Positions 1 to 8,081 of a stretch of 64,000 nucleotides of DNA are shown here, one piece after another (the first letter of the stretch is position 1; every line of letters starts with the position of its first letter). The stretch is from Pseudoalteromonas luteoviolacea NCIMB 1944 (GTDB lineage: Bacteria > Pseudomonadota > Gammaproteobacteria > Enterobacterales > Alteromonadaceae): NCBI RefSeq assembly GCF_001625565.1, contig NZ_AUXS01000042.1, forward strand, positions 62,001 through 126,000, in the 5' to 3' direction. Under the pieces are notes generated by a model. The model made no database searches, was not told the origin of the DNA, and worked only from the letters and a program-made list of their open reading frames with translations. The translations under genes and the position numbers were made by a program.

Positions 1-2211
1 CTAAAACAGGCCAAAGAACGCGCTGAAAGTGCAACGCAAGCCAAGTCAGACTTTTTGTCAAATATGTCTCACGAGATCCGTACCCCGATGAATGCCATTA
101 TAGGTATGAGCTACTTGGCATTGGAGACAGAGCTTAACTTTAAGCAACGTAATTATGTTCAAAAGATCCATCGTAGTGCCGAATCCCTGCTTGGTATTAT
201 CAATGATATTTTAGACTTCTCTAAAATAGAGGCTGGCAAGCTGGATATTGAGCAAGTTGAATTTTGTGTAGAGGAAACGCTGCGCAGTTGTTTAGATTTA
301 ATTGCAGTCAAAGCCAAAGAAAAAGGCTTGGAATTGTGCGCGCATATAGAATCTGCCGTACCGAGCAAGTTAATTGGCGACCCGCTGAGACTGTCGCAAA
401 TTCTGCTTAATTTAGGTAGTAATGCGGTTAAATTTACAGAACAAGGGGGCGAAGTATTAATTGATGTGCGCGTTGAGCAGCAGCTTGGCGGAGAGATCAC
501 GTTACAGTTTGCAGTGGTGGACTCAGGAATTGGTATGTCTGAAGAGCAGCAAGCCAAGTTGTTTAGCTCATTCTCTCAAGCTGACACATCAACAACACGA
601 AAATATGGCGGTACAGGGCTTGGGCTCGCGATTTGCAAAAAGTTGGTGGAACTAATGCATGGTGAAATCCATTGTCAAAGTGCATTGGATGTCGGAAGTA
701 CCTTTAGCTTTACGTTGGTTTTGGATGATGCGCTGTATGAACCTGAAGCACGGGGCAATATACCTGCAACTCAAGCTGTGATCATAGATGACAACCACAG
801 TGCCAGCCGTAATCTCGTTTCTTATTTGTCTAACTTTGATATTCAAGCGCACAGCTTAACTTCTGTCGAGGTCAAGGATGTGACGAGTTTAGTTGCAGAT
901 AAAGATATTATTTTTATTGATATGAGAATTGAGTCGCAATTTGGATTGGTACAACAGCTCAATAAAGCTGGATCTCAAACCCCGGTAATTTTAATGCCAC
1001 TGTACGATGCGCAAATAGTTGAACCTTATCTGCAAAATCAGCAAAAACTGAGCTTCGTAGTTAAACCATATTTGGCGGTTGATGTCTTGGCGGCCTTACA
1101 GCGAGTTTTTGGGTTAAGTCATGATGGCGACTCAGCTTCAGTGACTCAGCAAGAGAGCATTCATTCATTGGCGGGAGCGCGTTTGTTATTGGTTGAGGAC
1201 AACGATTTGAATCAAGAGTTGGCGATTGCCCTGTTGACTGGGAAGGGTATTGCCGTCGATGTAGCTGAACATGGCCAGCAGGCCTTGGATATGTTGGCGC
1301 AAGCGCAATACGATGGTGTCCTCATGGATTGTCAAATGCCTGTAATGGATGGCTATACAGCGACACGCGAGATCAGAGCGCAAAGCCAATTTGAATCCTT
1401 ACCTGTTATTGCTATGACTGCCAGTGTGATGATGGATAACCAAGAGGCCGCATTGGCTTGTGGCATGAACGATATTATCAGTAAGCCGCTCAACGTAGAC
1501 AAAATGTTCGCGACATTGCAAAAGTGGATAAAGGTATCCGAGCAAAGTCAGCATCATGCTGAGCAAGTGGTCCCCGCAAGTGATGAGCTTCAATACCCAA
1601 AAATTCCTGGCGTTGATGCAGGTATTGCCAAGTCTATATCTCAAGGAGATGTGGCACTTTACATGCGTTTATTGCAACGATTTGTTGATAGACAGCAGCA
1701 TTTTCACGCACATTTTGAAGAGGCACTTGAACAGGTTCACACAGATCCTGATGGGCCGATGCGCTGTGCACATACGCTAAAGGGGACCGCAGGTAATATT
1801 GGGGCTACGCAGGTACAGTCTGTTGCGGGAGAATTAGAGCGAATTTGCGCAGACCAAAAAGCGCATACGGTAGCCTTGAATCAAGTGCATGAAAAGCTTG
1901 AGCCATTAATATTTGCGATTCAGCAAGTACTTAATAGCATGGATAAGGAAGAGCAGAGTGTCCCGATTAACTCAGTCCAGCTAACTGAACAGCAGATTGC
2001 ACAAAAATTAAGCCAGCTAACTGCTTTGCTGGAAGATTATGATACTGACGCAATTGATCTGGTTAGTGAGCTTCTGCCTATGTATCAAGGGACACGATTT
2101 TTCGATGTCTTTACGCAGTTAGTAACATTGATTGATGATTATGACTTTGATGCGGCAAGTGAATTGCTAAGTCAAATTAAACCTGAACTACGCGTATCAG
2201 AGCAGGCTTAA
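1..2211 (+). CDS. Hybrid sensor histidine kinase (5' end outside window)
   Basis: The reading frame is open from the first base, so the sensor and any membrane segments lie upstream and are missing. What remains starts with a short helical stretch, then a HisKA dimerisation box with the phosphorylatable His (SHEIRTPMNAIIG). A HATPase domain follows, with DSGIGM and GGTGLGL boxes. Next are two receiver domains (acceptor Asp in FIDM and in MDCQMPVMDG) and an Hpt domain with its His in HTLKGTAGNIG. About 80 residues follow the Hpt. This is the layout of a His-Asp-His-Asp phosphorelay kinase of the BarA/TorS type. The first receiver is the more diverged of the two but keeps Asp and Lys. The signal sensed cannot be told, and no cognate regulator lies next to it in the window. 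Confidence 0.93.
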   Translation, partial: LKQAKERAESATQAKSDFLSNMSHEIRTPMNAIIGMSYLALETELNFKQRNYVQKIHRSAESLLGIINDILDFSKIEAGKLDIEQVEFCVEETLRSCLDLIAVKAKEKGLELCAHIESAVPSKLIGDPLRLSQILLNLGSNAVKFTEQGGEVLIDVRVEQQLGGEITLQFAVVDSGIGMSEEQQAKLFSSFSQADTSTTRKYGGTGLGLAICKKLVELMHGEIHCQSALDVGSTFSFTLVLDDALYEPEARGNIPATQAVIIDDNHSASRNLVSYLSNFDIQAHSLTSVEVKDVTSLVADKDIIFIDMRIESQFGLVQQLNKAGSQTPVILMPLYDAQIVEPYLQNQQKLSFVVKPYLAVDVLAALQRVFGLSHDGDSASVTQQESIHSLAGARLLLVEDNDLNQELAIALLTGKGIAVDVAEHGQQALDMLAQAQYDGVLMDCQMPVMDGYTATREIRAQSQFESLPVIAMTASVMMDNQEAALACGMNDIISKPLNVDKMFATLQKWIKVSEQSQHHAEQVVPASDELQYPKIPGVDAGIAKSISQGDVALYMRLLQRFVDRQQHFHAHFEEALEQVHTDPDGPMRCAHTLKGTAGNIGATQVQSVAGELERICADQKAHTVALNQVHEKLEPLIFAIQQVLNSMDKEEQSVPINSVQLTEQQIAQKLSQLTALLEDYDTDAIDLVSELLPMYQGTRFFDVFTQLVTLIDDYDFDAASELLSQIKPELRVSEQA

Positions 2212-2257
2212 GGCAAATGTGTAGTGCATCTAAGTCGCTCGACTTTTAACTAAAAAA

Positions 2258-2315
2258 TGCTGAGCGTGCCAGTCAAGGTATGTTGGCAAGGATTGACATT
2301 TAGGCACGCCCAGCA
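2258..2315. terminator. Long imperfect hairpin between convergent genes
   Basis: TGCTG-A-GCGTGCC at 2258-2270 pairs with GGCACGC-C-CAGCA at 2303-2315. An inner GTCAA/TTGAC stem (2272-2276 with 2293-2297) lies inside it. Six A's precede the stem, giving a U-run on the minus strand, and five A's follow it. It lies between the kinase and the convergent beta-helix gene and probably ends both transcripts. Confidence 0.6.
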
Positions 2316-2363
2316 AAAAGTTTTGGCAAACTATATTCGCCTATCTTGTTCGAAATAATCCGA

Positions 2364-3587
2364 TTAGTAAGCGGATTGCGTCACGTAATGATGGTTATTC
2401 AGCTCGTGTCGCAATACCGAATCATTCAAGTATGAAAAGGTTTTTGGGCGGCCAGCGGCATCTACTGAGCCGTCATTTTCTATACTATTCTCAATGATTC
2501 GATGTGCAGAAGCTGTATTGATTGCATAGAGCTTCAAAGCATAACTTCCCGGGTGAATAATCAAGTTCCCTTTGTAGTCGTGCGGCAATCCATTTTGAAT
2601 ACTAGCGTCCTGCTGTGCCATATTTCGTGCAAAAATGCCATTTTCACCAGCATAAATAATGTGGTTATTGAGCACTCTAACCGCATCTCCCTCGATCATC
2701 ATGCCATTGCCACCACTGCGATAAATGAGGTTGCCTCTGACTTCAACGTCATTACCACCAATTTGAATCCCTGTATTTTGCCAGTGGAGATCGAAAGGGC
2801 TGACACCTGTTCGGTAAATCGTGTTGTTATTGACAAATGTATTGCCTTGGATGGAGTTAACTTGAATACCATCCGCTCCGATGTTTTCTAACTTATTGTC
2901 AAAAATATGTACATCTTGGAGTTTGTGCGGATAAACGGTCGTCAATGTGTTATCACACAATAAGGTACGTGATCTCCCTGTATATCCGATATACATGCCT
3001 TCTCCACTTTCAGTGTCGTGGATGTAGTTATTGTGAATGCGGATCCCTGTCATAGTAAAATTTTCAGCCCATGTGGCTGCGTCACATGTGGGATCTGTTT
3101 TTATCAACATACCAGCAAATCTGGCGCGATAAATTTCAAGATGATCAATTTCGATTTGTTCACTCAAAGTGCCAACACCCAGTGTGCCGCCTAATCGAAG
3201 TCCATACTCAGACACATCTTCTACAGGCTTTGAGGTGATCCGCAGCCACTGGCTATTTTCTACTGCAATACTGTATTCATAAGGAGAAAATGTCACTACG
3301 CTATCTTGATTGCGAATGATAATTGGCGCCGATGCACTTCCTTGCACATTGCGTACTCTAAGCGGCCCTCTTGTGCCGCCTTCGAGGCATAAAGTGTCAC
3401 CTGGATTAACGCCCATGGTTTGGCCGTCTATCAAGTGCTGATTACGATTTATGTAATGATCACACTTTAGATTTGTTATCTGTTCGTGGCTATTATTTTG
3501 CAGGTCAATATTTGCAAAACTAGGGGCTGTGATGAGTACACTACATACTACCAAAGCGCTTTTTGAGGATTTAATTGCATTCGTCAT
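2364..3587 (-). CDS. Secreted right-handed parallel beta-helix protein
   Basis: The protein has 407 residues and an N-terminal signal peptide ending near PSFANI. Behind it is a long series of imperfect repeats with spaced Asn/Gly and aliphatic strands (for example NNYIHD, GADGIQVN, GGNGMMIEGD, GENGIFARN). This is typical of PbH1-type parallel beta-helices found in pectate-lyase-like and other polysaccharide-acting enzymes. Catalytic residues cannot be assigned, so it could be a lyase, an epimerase or only a binding protein. ATG at 3587 is chosen because GGAG lies 6 bases upstream; the frame stays open to a TTG at 3605. It is transcribed away from the LamG-domain regulator at 3750, which may control it (inference). 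Confidence 0.8.
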   Translation of the reverse strand: MTNAIKSSKSALVVCSVLITAPSFANIDLQNNSHEQITNLKCDHYINRNQHLIDGQTMGVNPGDTLCLEGGTRGPLRVRNVQGSASAPIIIRNQDSVVTFSPYEYSIAVENSQWLRITSKPVEDVSEYGLRLGGTLGVGTLSEQIEIDHLEIYRARFAGMLIKTDPTCDAATWAENFTMTGIRIHNNYIHDTESGEGMYIGYTGRSRTLLCDNTLTTVYPHKLQDVHIFDNKLENIGADGIQVNSIQGNTFVNNNTIYRTGVSPFDLHWQNTGIQIGGNDVEVRGNLIYRSGGNGMMIEGDAVRVLNNHIIYAGENGIFARNMAQQDASIQNGLPHDYKGNLIIHPGSYALKLYAINTASAHRIIENSIENDGSVDAAGRPKTFSYLNDSVLRHELNNHHYVTQSAY

Positions 3588-3688
3588 TGGACACTCCATT
3601 ATCAAATGTTTGAATATATTGTTGATTCAAAGTGAATAAGAAATTGCGTTTATCTTGATGAGCATGTTCAGAAAACACTAGAAAAATA

Positions 3689-3730
3689 GGGTAAATAAAG
3701 AGTAAAATTACTTTTACCGGATATGGGTAA
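3689..3730. promoter_or_regulatory. Cluster of GGTAA-like repeats, possible regulator site
   Basis: GGGTAA occurs at 3689 and 3725, AGTAAAA at 3701, and the reverse form TTTTACC at 3712-3718. GTAAAA/TTTTAC form an inverted repeat with a 4-base centre. They lie in the divergent gap between the beta-helix gene and the winged-helix regulator. OmpR/CadC-type winged helices usually bind such repeated half-sites, so this is a candidate operator for the neighbouring regulator. No binding evidence exists. Confidence 0.35.
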
Positions 3731-3749
3731 GTGTTAGTTGTTGATATTT

Positions 3750-4871
3750 ATGGATAAGTTTTTTATGGATGAAAAAAAGTTAAGTTTAGAAAAATGTAAA
3801 GGGTTCTGGGTTGGTAGTGTTTATGCCGATTTAAACACTAAAACTTTGAGCAAAAATGAACTAAAGCAACCCTTATCGGAACTGTCTTTCTCGCTTCTTT
3901 TGACCTTGATTGAACATCAAAATAACCCACTGCCAGCAGAGCAATTGCAAAATATTGTTTGGCAGGGCGTGATCACAGGCAATGAGAACGTAAAACAGCG
4001 TATCAGTATTCTCAGAAAAGCCTTCCAAGCACTGGATGAACAAGAGCAAATAAAAAATATCCGCGGCAAAGGGTACTTGTTGGCACAACCCGTCAAATTA
4101 GATTATATGGATCACACATTTAAGAGGTGGCCATTTGTGATTGCCGGAGGTGTCGCTGTAATCGTTGTCTTGATTTGGCTGAGCTGGTTATATACTTCAA
4201 CCTCTAAAGTATTAAAAAGTGAGCAGTATCAACTGTCTGTATTGAAGGGAGAGATTATCAAACTCGCCAACAAGAAATCCGATATGGCCTTTTGCTTAGA
4301 TGGTTTTGACGACTATGTTGAGGTTGTTGATTCTGAATTGGATGTGAGTACAGGTGATTTTTCAATCTCTACTTGGATACAAACTTCATCGACAGGTCAA
4401 CATATCATTGTCGATAAACGGTATGAAGACCAAGTCTCCGATGTACAGGGCTATGTATTTTATATTGACGATGGTTATTTGGCACTTCAGCTCGCTGACG
4501 GAGATGGCAGTTGGTATTGTCAAGAGCAGGACTCGTCTTGTACTTTTTACGATTCGCAGGCGTTTGTTGCAGATGGACAATGGCATCATGTTGCGGTCAG
4601 TATTGATAGAGACCGTAATAAAGGCATTCGATTTTATCTCGATGGGCAGTTTAATAGTGCGTTCGACCCGACAGGCCGTCAAGGTTCCTTGAGCAATGAA
4701 AAGCCGCTGCGTATTGGCAGCCGTTCTTCGTTTAAAACAGGCTTATTTAAGGGCGCGATAGGTGAAATTCAAATACACCATAATGTGATGACGCCATCAC
4801 AGATACGAGAGCAATATAAGCAAGGTAATTACCGAAGTTGCAGCGGATCTGGTAGTAAAGGTGGGATATGA
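3750..4871 (+). CDS. Membrane winged-helix regulator with LamG-like outer domain (CadC/ToxR topology)
   Basis: Residues about 10-115 form an OmpR/CadC-type winged helix, with conserved features LSFSLLLTLIEH, VKQRISILRKAF and IRGKGYLLA. One membrane segment lies at about 127-148 (FVIAGGVAVIVVLIWLSWLY). After a short linker, residues from about 182 on look like a LamG/concanavalin-type jellyroll: FCLDGFDDYVEV, FSISTWIQT, WHHVAVSIDR, FYLDGQ, LRIGSRS and GAIGEIQIHH. The layout suggests DNA binding in the cytoplasm and ligand sensing, probably of a glycan, in the periplasm. ATG 3750 is preferred over TTG 3738; ATG 3765 is also possible. It is divergent from the beta-helix gene, a likely target. 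Confidence 0.82.
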   Translation: MDKFFMDEKKLSLEKCKGFWVGSVYADLNTKTLSKNELKQPLSELSFSLLLTLIEHQNNPLPAEQLQNIVWQGVITGNENVKQRISILRKAFQALDEQEQIKNIRGKGYLLAQPVKLDYMDHTFKRWPFVIAGGVAVIVVLIWLSWLYTSTSKVLKSEQYQLSVLKGEIIKLANKKSDMAFCLDGFDDYVEVVDSELDVSTGDFSISTWIQTSSTGQHIIVDKRYEDQVSDVQGYVFYIDDGYLALQLADGDGSWYCQEQDSSCTFYDSQAFVADGQWHHVAVSIDRDRNKGIRFYLDGQFNSAFDPTGRQGSLSNEKPLRIGSRSSFKTGLFKGAIGEIQIHHNVMTPSQIREQYKQGNYRSCSGSGSKGGI

Positions 4872-4935
4872 AACAAGTTGGCGGTCGAATTCTAGGCGAG
4901 TAAAAAGGCGCTTCAATGGGGTCGAGAATAGCGCA

Positions 4936-4959
4936 GTTGCTGGGTATATTCCCAGCAAC
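4936..4959. terminator. Hairpin between convergent genes
   Basis: GTTGCTGGG (4936-4944) and CCCAGCAAC (4951-4959) form a perfect 9-bp stem with loop TATATT. It lies between the LamG regulator and the convergent S9 peptidase. No strong T-run follows. Confidence 0.55.
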
Positions 4960-4978
4960 ATATGTTTAGATTAAGACG

Positions 4979-7015
4979 TTATTTTTTGTACATCTCAAAC
5001 CATGCGAGGGTATGTTCGATTTTAGAGATCATACGAGAAGGTCGGCCAGCAATACCGTGTGGAGCGCCAGGTACACGTACTAGTACTGTGTCAACTTTAC
5101 GTAGTTTTAATGCTTGATAAAACTGCTCTGACTCCGACATAGGCGTACGTCTATCCAGCTCACCTGTCATGATTAAAGAAGGCGTGGTGACGTTGCCAAC
5201 CAATGATAGTGGTGAGCGTTGCCAGTAATGGGCCAGATTTTCCCATGGAAGGCCGGGGAACTGATTGCGAATTTGGCCTAGGTAACTATCTGCTGTGAGC
5301 ACTTTACTGATCCAGTTAATCACAGGTTTGGTGATGGCTGCTGCGTTAAACCTGTCTGTCAACCCAATCGCATAAGCTGTTGCAATACCACCCGCTGAAC
5401 CACCAGCAATGAAGAGGTTTTGCTCATCTATAAAACCTTTGGCGATCAGTGCATCCACTGCAGAATTGTGGTCGGCAAAGTCTTCTTTTGAGCTGTATTT
5501 ACCATCGAGTAGGAGTGCAAATCGCTCACCATAACTGGTTGAACCGCGATAGTTAACATAAACAACAACGTAACCTTGTGCTGCATAACGCTGTAATTCA
5601 GCACTAAAATGTGGGCCATAAGCGAGATGCGGACCACCGTGAATTTCGACTAAAAGCGGGTACTTTTTCGATTTGTCAAAATTTGGTGGCGTAATGTACC
5701 AGCCTTGGATCTGTTCGCCATCAAACTCTGATTTGTAATTGAGTTCGTGAACTTCTCCGAGAGTTCTGTGGGCTAACAAGTCTGCGTTTAACTGTGTCAG
5801 TGTTGCCGTTTTCCCTTTGCGCCAATAACCTACATCGGCAGGAGAATGGCTATTGCCTTGTGTATAAGCAATGGTGCCATTATTTGCCATCGTAAAATTA
5901 CCGCTGACATACGGGCGGCCTAGAGTTGTACCAGAGACATCATCAGTTAATTGAGAAATTTTGCCACGGGTAGAAACTTTTGCCAGCACTCGCTTTCCAG
6001 TGTCATCATATTGGATCACAAAGTCGCCTTTGCCTGCCCATTGGTAGTCAGCCACTGAACGGTCTAGATCATCTGTCAATGAAGTAAGCTTCTTATCCTT
6101 TATTGACAATAAAGTTAGCTGATTATTGATATAGGGAACCGGGGCATTGCCACGACTGATAAAAGCTAGCTTGTCACCTTTTTTGGAAAATGTTGGGTTG
6201 TACTCAGAACCAGGTAAATCGGTTAGTTGTGTCAGAGATTGATCTGTGACGCTGACTTTGAATAGATCCGTTTCGGTTGTGCGGTACTCCCACTCAGGGT
6301 GTTGATCCGATGAGAATACGATACTTTGATTGTTAGGGCTCCAAGCGAGAGGACCTCGGTGTTGAAAGTCTCCCTTAGTCAGCTGTCTTGGTGTACCACC
6401 GTTGGCTGGTAACACAAAAACATGCCTAAAAGCAGGCTCTAAATAACCTCGGCCATCGGCTTGATAGCGTGCTTTTTCGAAGATTTTAACAGGCTCAGAC
6501 CATTCGGCGCCTTTGGGTTTGCTCGGCAGCTTAACTGATTTTGCAAATTTGGATTTGCCTTGCGGGACATTCATCGTGAATGCAATCTGTTGGCCATCTG
6601 GTGACCATGTAATATTCCCAATTGCTTTGGGAAGCTGGGTTAAAACGGCTTGTTTATCTTGTGCTAACCAATACACATGCAATTGGCGAGAGCCACTGCT
6701 GTTACTGGTAAATGCGATTTTTTTACTGTCGGGAGACCAGCGCGGCTGACTGTAATTAAACTGATCAGCAAATAGTGGGTAATGTGCTTTTTCAGCGATG
6801 TCATATAACCACAGTGTACGTTTCGGCTTGTCACGCATAATGTCGTAACTGCTTCTTTCGTAAACTATTTTCTTACCGTCTGGGCTTATCTGCGTGCTGG
6901 CCGCATACTCTAGCGCAAAGATATCATCGGACTTGAAGGTTGAGCTAGCGACACTTTCAGTGGCCGCAAAGCCAAATAAGGCACCAGTTAAGGCGAGCGT
7001 TGTTATTGGTTTCAT
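4979..7015 (-). CDS. Secreted S9 family prolyl oligopeptidase-type peptidase
   Basis: The protein has 678 residues and an N-terminal signal peptide (MKPITTLALTGALFGFA). WD40/TolB-like beta-propeller repeats fill the first half (WSPDSKKIAFTS, WSPDGQQIAFT, WSPNNQSIVFSS). The C-terminal alpha/beta hydrolase domain has the nucleophile in GGSAGG (near residue 540), Asp in GELDRRTP and His in APHGIAG. This matches the acylaminoacyl-peptidase/dipeptidyl-peptidase branch of S9. The substrate is probably short peptides in the periplasm or outside the cell, in line with a protein-degrading marine lifestyle. It appears to be transcribed alone. A perfect FNR-type palindrome lies 111 bp upstream of the start. 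Confidence 0.92.
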   Translation of the reverse strand: MKPITTLALTGALFGFAATESVASSTFKSDDIFALEYAASTQISPDGKKIVYERSSYDIMRDKPKRTLWLYDIAEKAHYPLFADQFNYSQPRWSPDSKKIAFTSNSSGSRQLHVYWLAQDKQAVLTQLPKAIGNITWSPDGQQIAFTMNVPQGKSKFAKSVKLPSKPKGAEWSEPVKIFEKARYQADGRGYLEPAFRHVFVLPANGGTPRQLTKGDFQHRGPLAWSPNNQSIVFSSDQHPEWEYRTTETDLFKVSVTDQSLTQLTDLPGSEYNPTFSKKGDKLAFISRGNAPVPYINNQLTLLSIKDKKLTSLTDDLDRSVADYQWAGKGDFVIQYDDTGKRVLAKVSTRGKISQLTDDVSGTTLGRPYVSGNFTMANNGTIAYTQGNSHSPADVGYWRKGKTATLTQLNADLLAHRTLGEVHELNYKSEFDGEQIQGWYITPPNFDKSKKYPLLVEIHGGPHLAYGPHFSAELQRYAAQGYVVVYVNYRGSTSYGERFALLLDGKYSSKEDFADHNSAVDALIAKGFIDEQNLFIAGGSAGGIATAYAIGLTDRFNAAAITKPVINWISKVLTADSYLGQIRNQFPGLPWENLAHYWQRSPLSLVGNVTTPSLIMTGELDRRTPMSESEQFYQALKLRKVDTVLVRVPGAPHGIAGRPSRMISKIEHTLAWFEMYKK

Positions 7016-7412
7016 AAAGAGAGTCTACCGTTTTTAATTTGCTTTACATTAAAAGTGAATCGTAGGATAAACAAGCGTTATGAGATGGGATCACGCAGTG
7101 CTTAGTCGAATGGATGTGTATGGTTTTGATTTAAATCAAGTAATATAAAATAAGGATTATTGCTAAGACTAAAGTAGTAATTACTGGAGAGGCATAAGCA
7201 GTGTGCTTCGTACCGCAAGTATACCCAAGTGTTGGCCCGGTTTTAAGTTTTATCATTATTTAGGATTGTGCATTTTTCTGCTTCATTATTAATCATATAT
7301 TCTATTGTGTAGGGATTTTGTGGGTAAATAATTCCTTGATATTGGCTGGTAAAAGGATACTTTATGCATGCCAGACAGAGCTGGTACATAAGTTATATTA
7401 AATAAGGAGATA
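7016..7412. other. Intergenic region upstream of S9 peptidase and GG-leader peptide
   Basis: About 400 bases without a supported gene, serving as the divergent promoter region. Visible features are the FNR-type palindrome at 7126-7139 and a weak promoter-like pair for the peptide gene: TTGATA at 7336-7341 and TACTTT at 7358-7363, 16 bp apart. A 22-codon ATG frame at 7080 has no ribosome binding site and was not called. Confidence 0.4.
7126..7139. promoter_or_regulatory. Perfect FNR-type box
   Basis: TTGATTTAAATCAA matches the FNR/EtrA consensus TTGAT-N4-ATCAA at every fixed position. It lies in the divergent gap between the S9 peptidase (start 7015) and the GG-leader peptide (start 7416). 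Which gene it serves cannot be decided by eye. ArcA and ArcB are encoded in the same window, so oxygen-responsive control is plausible in this organism. Confidence 0.55.
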
Positions 7413-7415
7413 ATG

Positions 7416-7559
7416 ATGAAACTAAATCTTAAAACAAAGAAATTAGCTAACCTTTCGAACAAAGTGGTTACTCAGCACCTAACCGACAAAGTTGCTGGCG
7501 GGGCAGTGATCACTGGGTGTTATTTTCCATGTAAACCACAAACTCATACGGGCAAATAA
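7416..7559 (+). CDS. Short GG-leader peptide, possible ribosomal natural product precursor
   Basis: A 47-residue reading frame has AAGGAG at 7404-7409, placing ATG 7416 at a 6-base spacing; ATG 7413 directly precedes it. The N-terminal part (MKLNLKTKKLANLSNK) is Lys/Leu/Asn-rich. It ends in a double-glycine site (TDKVAGG) followed by a short core, AVITGCYFPCKPQTHTGK, with a Cys pair in CYFPC. This is the form of GG-leader bacteriocin or modified-peptide precursors. No C39 transporter, lanthionine synthase or radical SAM gene is near, so processing would act in trans. It could instead be a signalling or intracellular peptide. A structured region follows the stop codon. The ribosome binding site and the leader pattern are the support; no function is claimed. 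Confidence 0.62.
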   Translation: MKLNLKTKKLANLSNKVVTQHLTDKVAGGAVITGCYFPCKPQTHTGK

Positions 7560-7571
7560 CCCGTAAGAAGC

Positions 7572-7630
7572 GGTGCCATATCGGGTCGAAAGACGATGAA
7601 TGGCACCTGCTCAATATGAAGCACTGAGCA
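7572..7630. terminator. Two tandem stem-loops after the GG-leader gene
   Basis: GGTGCCAT (7572-7579) pairs with ATGGCACC (7600-7607). Inside, ATC/GAT and GTC-GAAA-GAC form a helix closed by a GNRA tetraloop. Directly after it TGCTCA (7608-7613) pairs with TGAGCA (7625-7630). There is no T-run, so this may be a processing or stability element rather than a simple terminator. It also lies at the 3' end of the convergent GNAT gene. Confidence 0.5.
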
Positions 7631-7638
7631 CTTAATGG

Positions 7639-8064
7639 TTATGTGTGCTGGCGGGTAAAAGAAGATTGGGCACGACGCTCCATTAAGTATTGTGGCGCTT
7701 CAACACTGTCAAAGCCAAATTGTTGGTACAAGGTATGAGCATCGTGTGTGGCTAGCGAAAATCGTCTAAGCCCCTGTAACTTTGGGTGTGTGACCACAGC
7801 ATCCAGTAACTGTTTAGCATGGCCAACACCGCGAAATGGTTCTAATACAAAGACATCTAACAGATTGGCAAATGTCGATTGATCGGTGACAACTCGGGCA
7901 AAGGCGATGAGTTGATTATTTTGTACTAAAGCAAAGCACAATGAATGATCAATGGCTGTTTGTAGTTTCTCTTTTGAGATCCCTTTACTCCAGTAGCTAC
8001 GCAGCGACAAAAATGTGTGTACCTCATTGAACTGAGATTGAGTTAGTTGATTCACTATGTGCAT
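7639..8064 (-). CDS. GNAT family N-acetyltransferase
   Basis: The protein has 141 residues with GNAT motif A (VFVLEPFRGVGHAKQLLDAV) forming the acetyl-CoA pyrophosphate loop and a C-terminal motif B region (LYQQFGFDSVE). The substrate is unknown. The frame is open far upstream, to 8265, but that part overlaps the LysE gene. ATG 8064 has AGGAG 8 bases upstream and begins where GNAT similarity starts. It lies 17 bases downstream of lysE on the same strand, so the two are probably co-transcribed. Modification plus export of a small amino compound would be a sensible pairing (inference). Confidence 0.82.
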   Translation of the reverse strand: MHIVNQLTQSQFNEVHTFLSLRSYWSKGISKEKLQTAIDHSLCFALVQNNQLIAFARVVTDQSTFANLLDVFVLEPFRGVGHAKQLLDAVVTHPKLQGLRRFSLATHDAHTLYQQFGFDSVEAPQYLMERRAQSSFTRQHT

Positions 8065-8081
8065 GAGATGAACTCCTGTAT

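Noticed and set aside
2502..2891. 129-codon frame opposite the beta-helix gene
   Set aside because: It is antisense to a well-supported protein, lacks a ribosome binding site and has no recognisable motif.
7080..7148. 22-codon ATG frame near the FNR-type box
   Set aside because: No ribosome binding site and no leader-like pattern.
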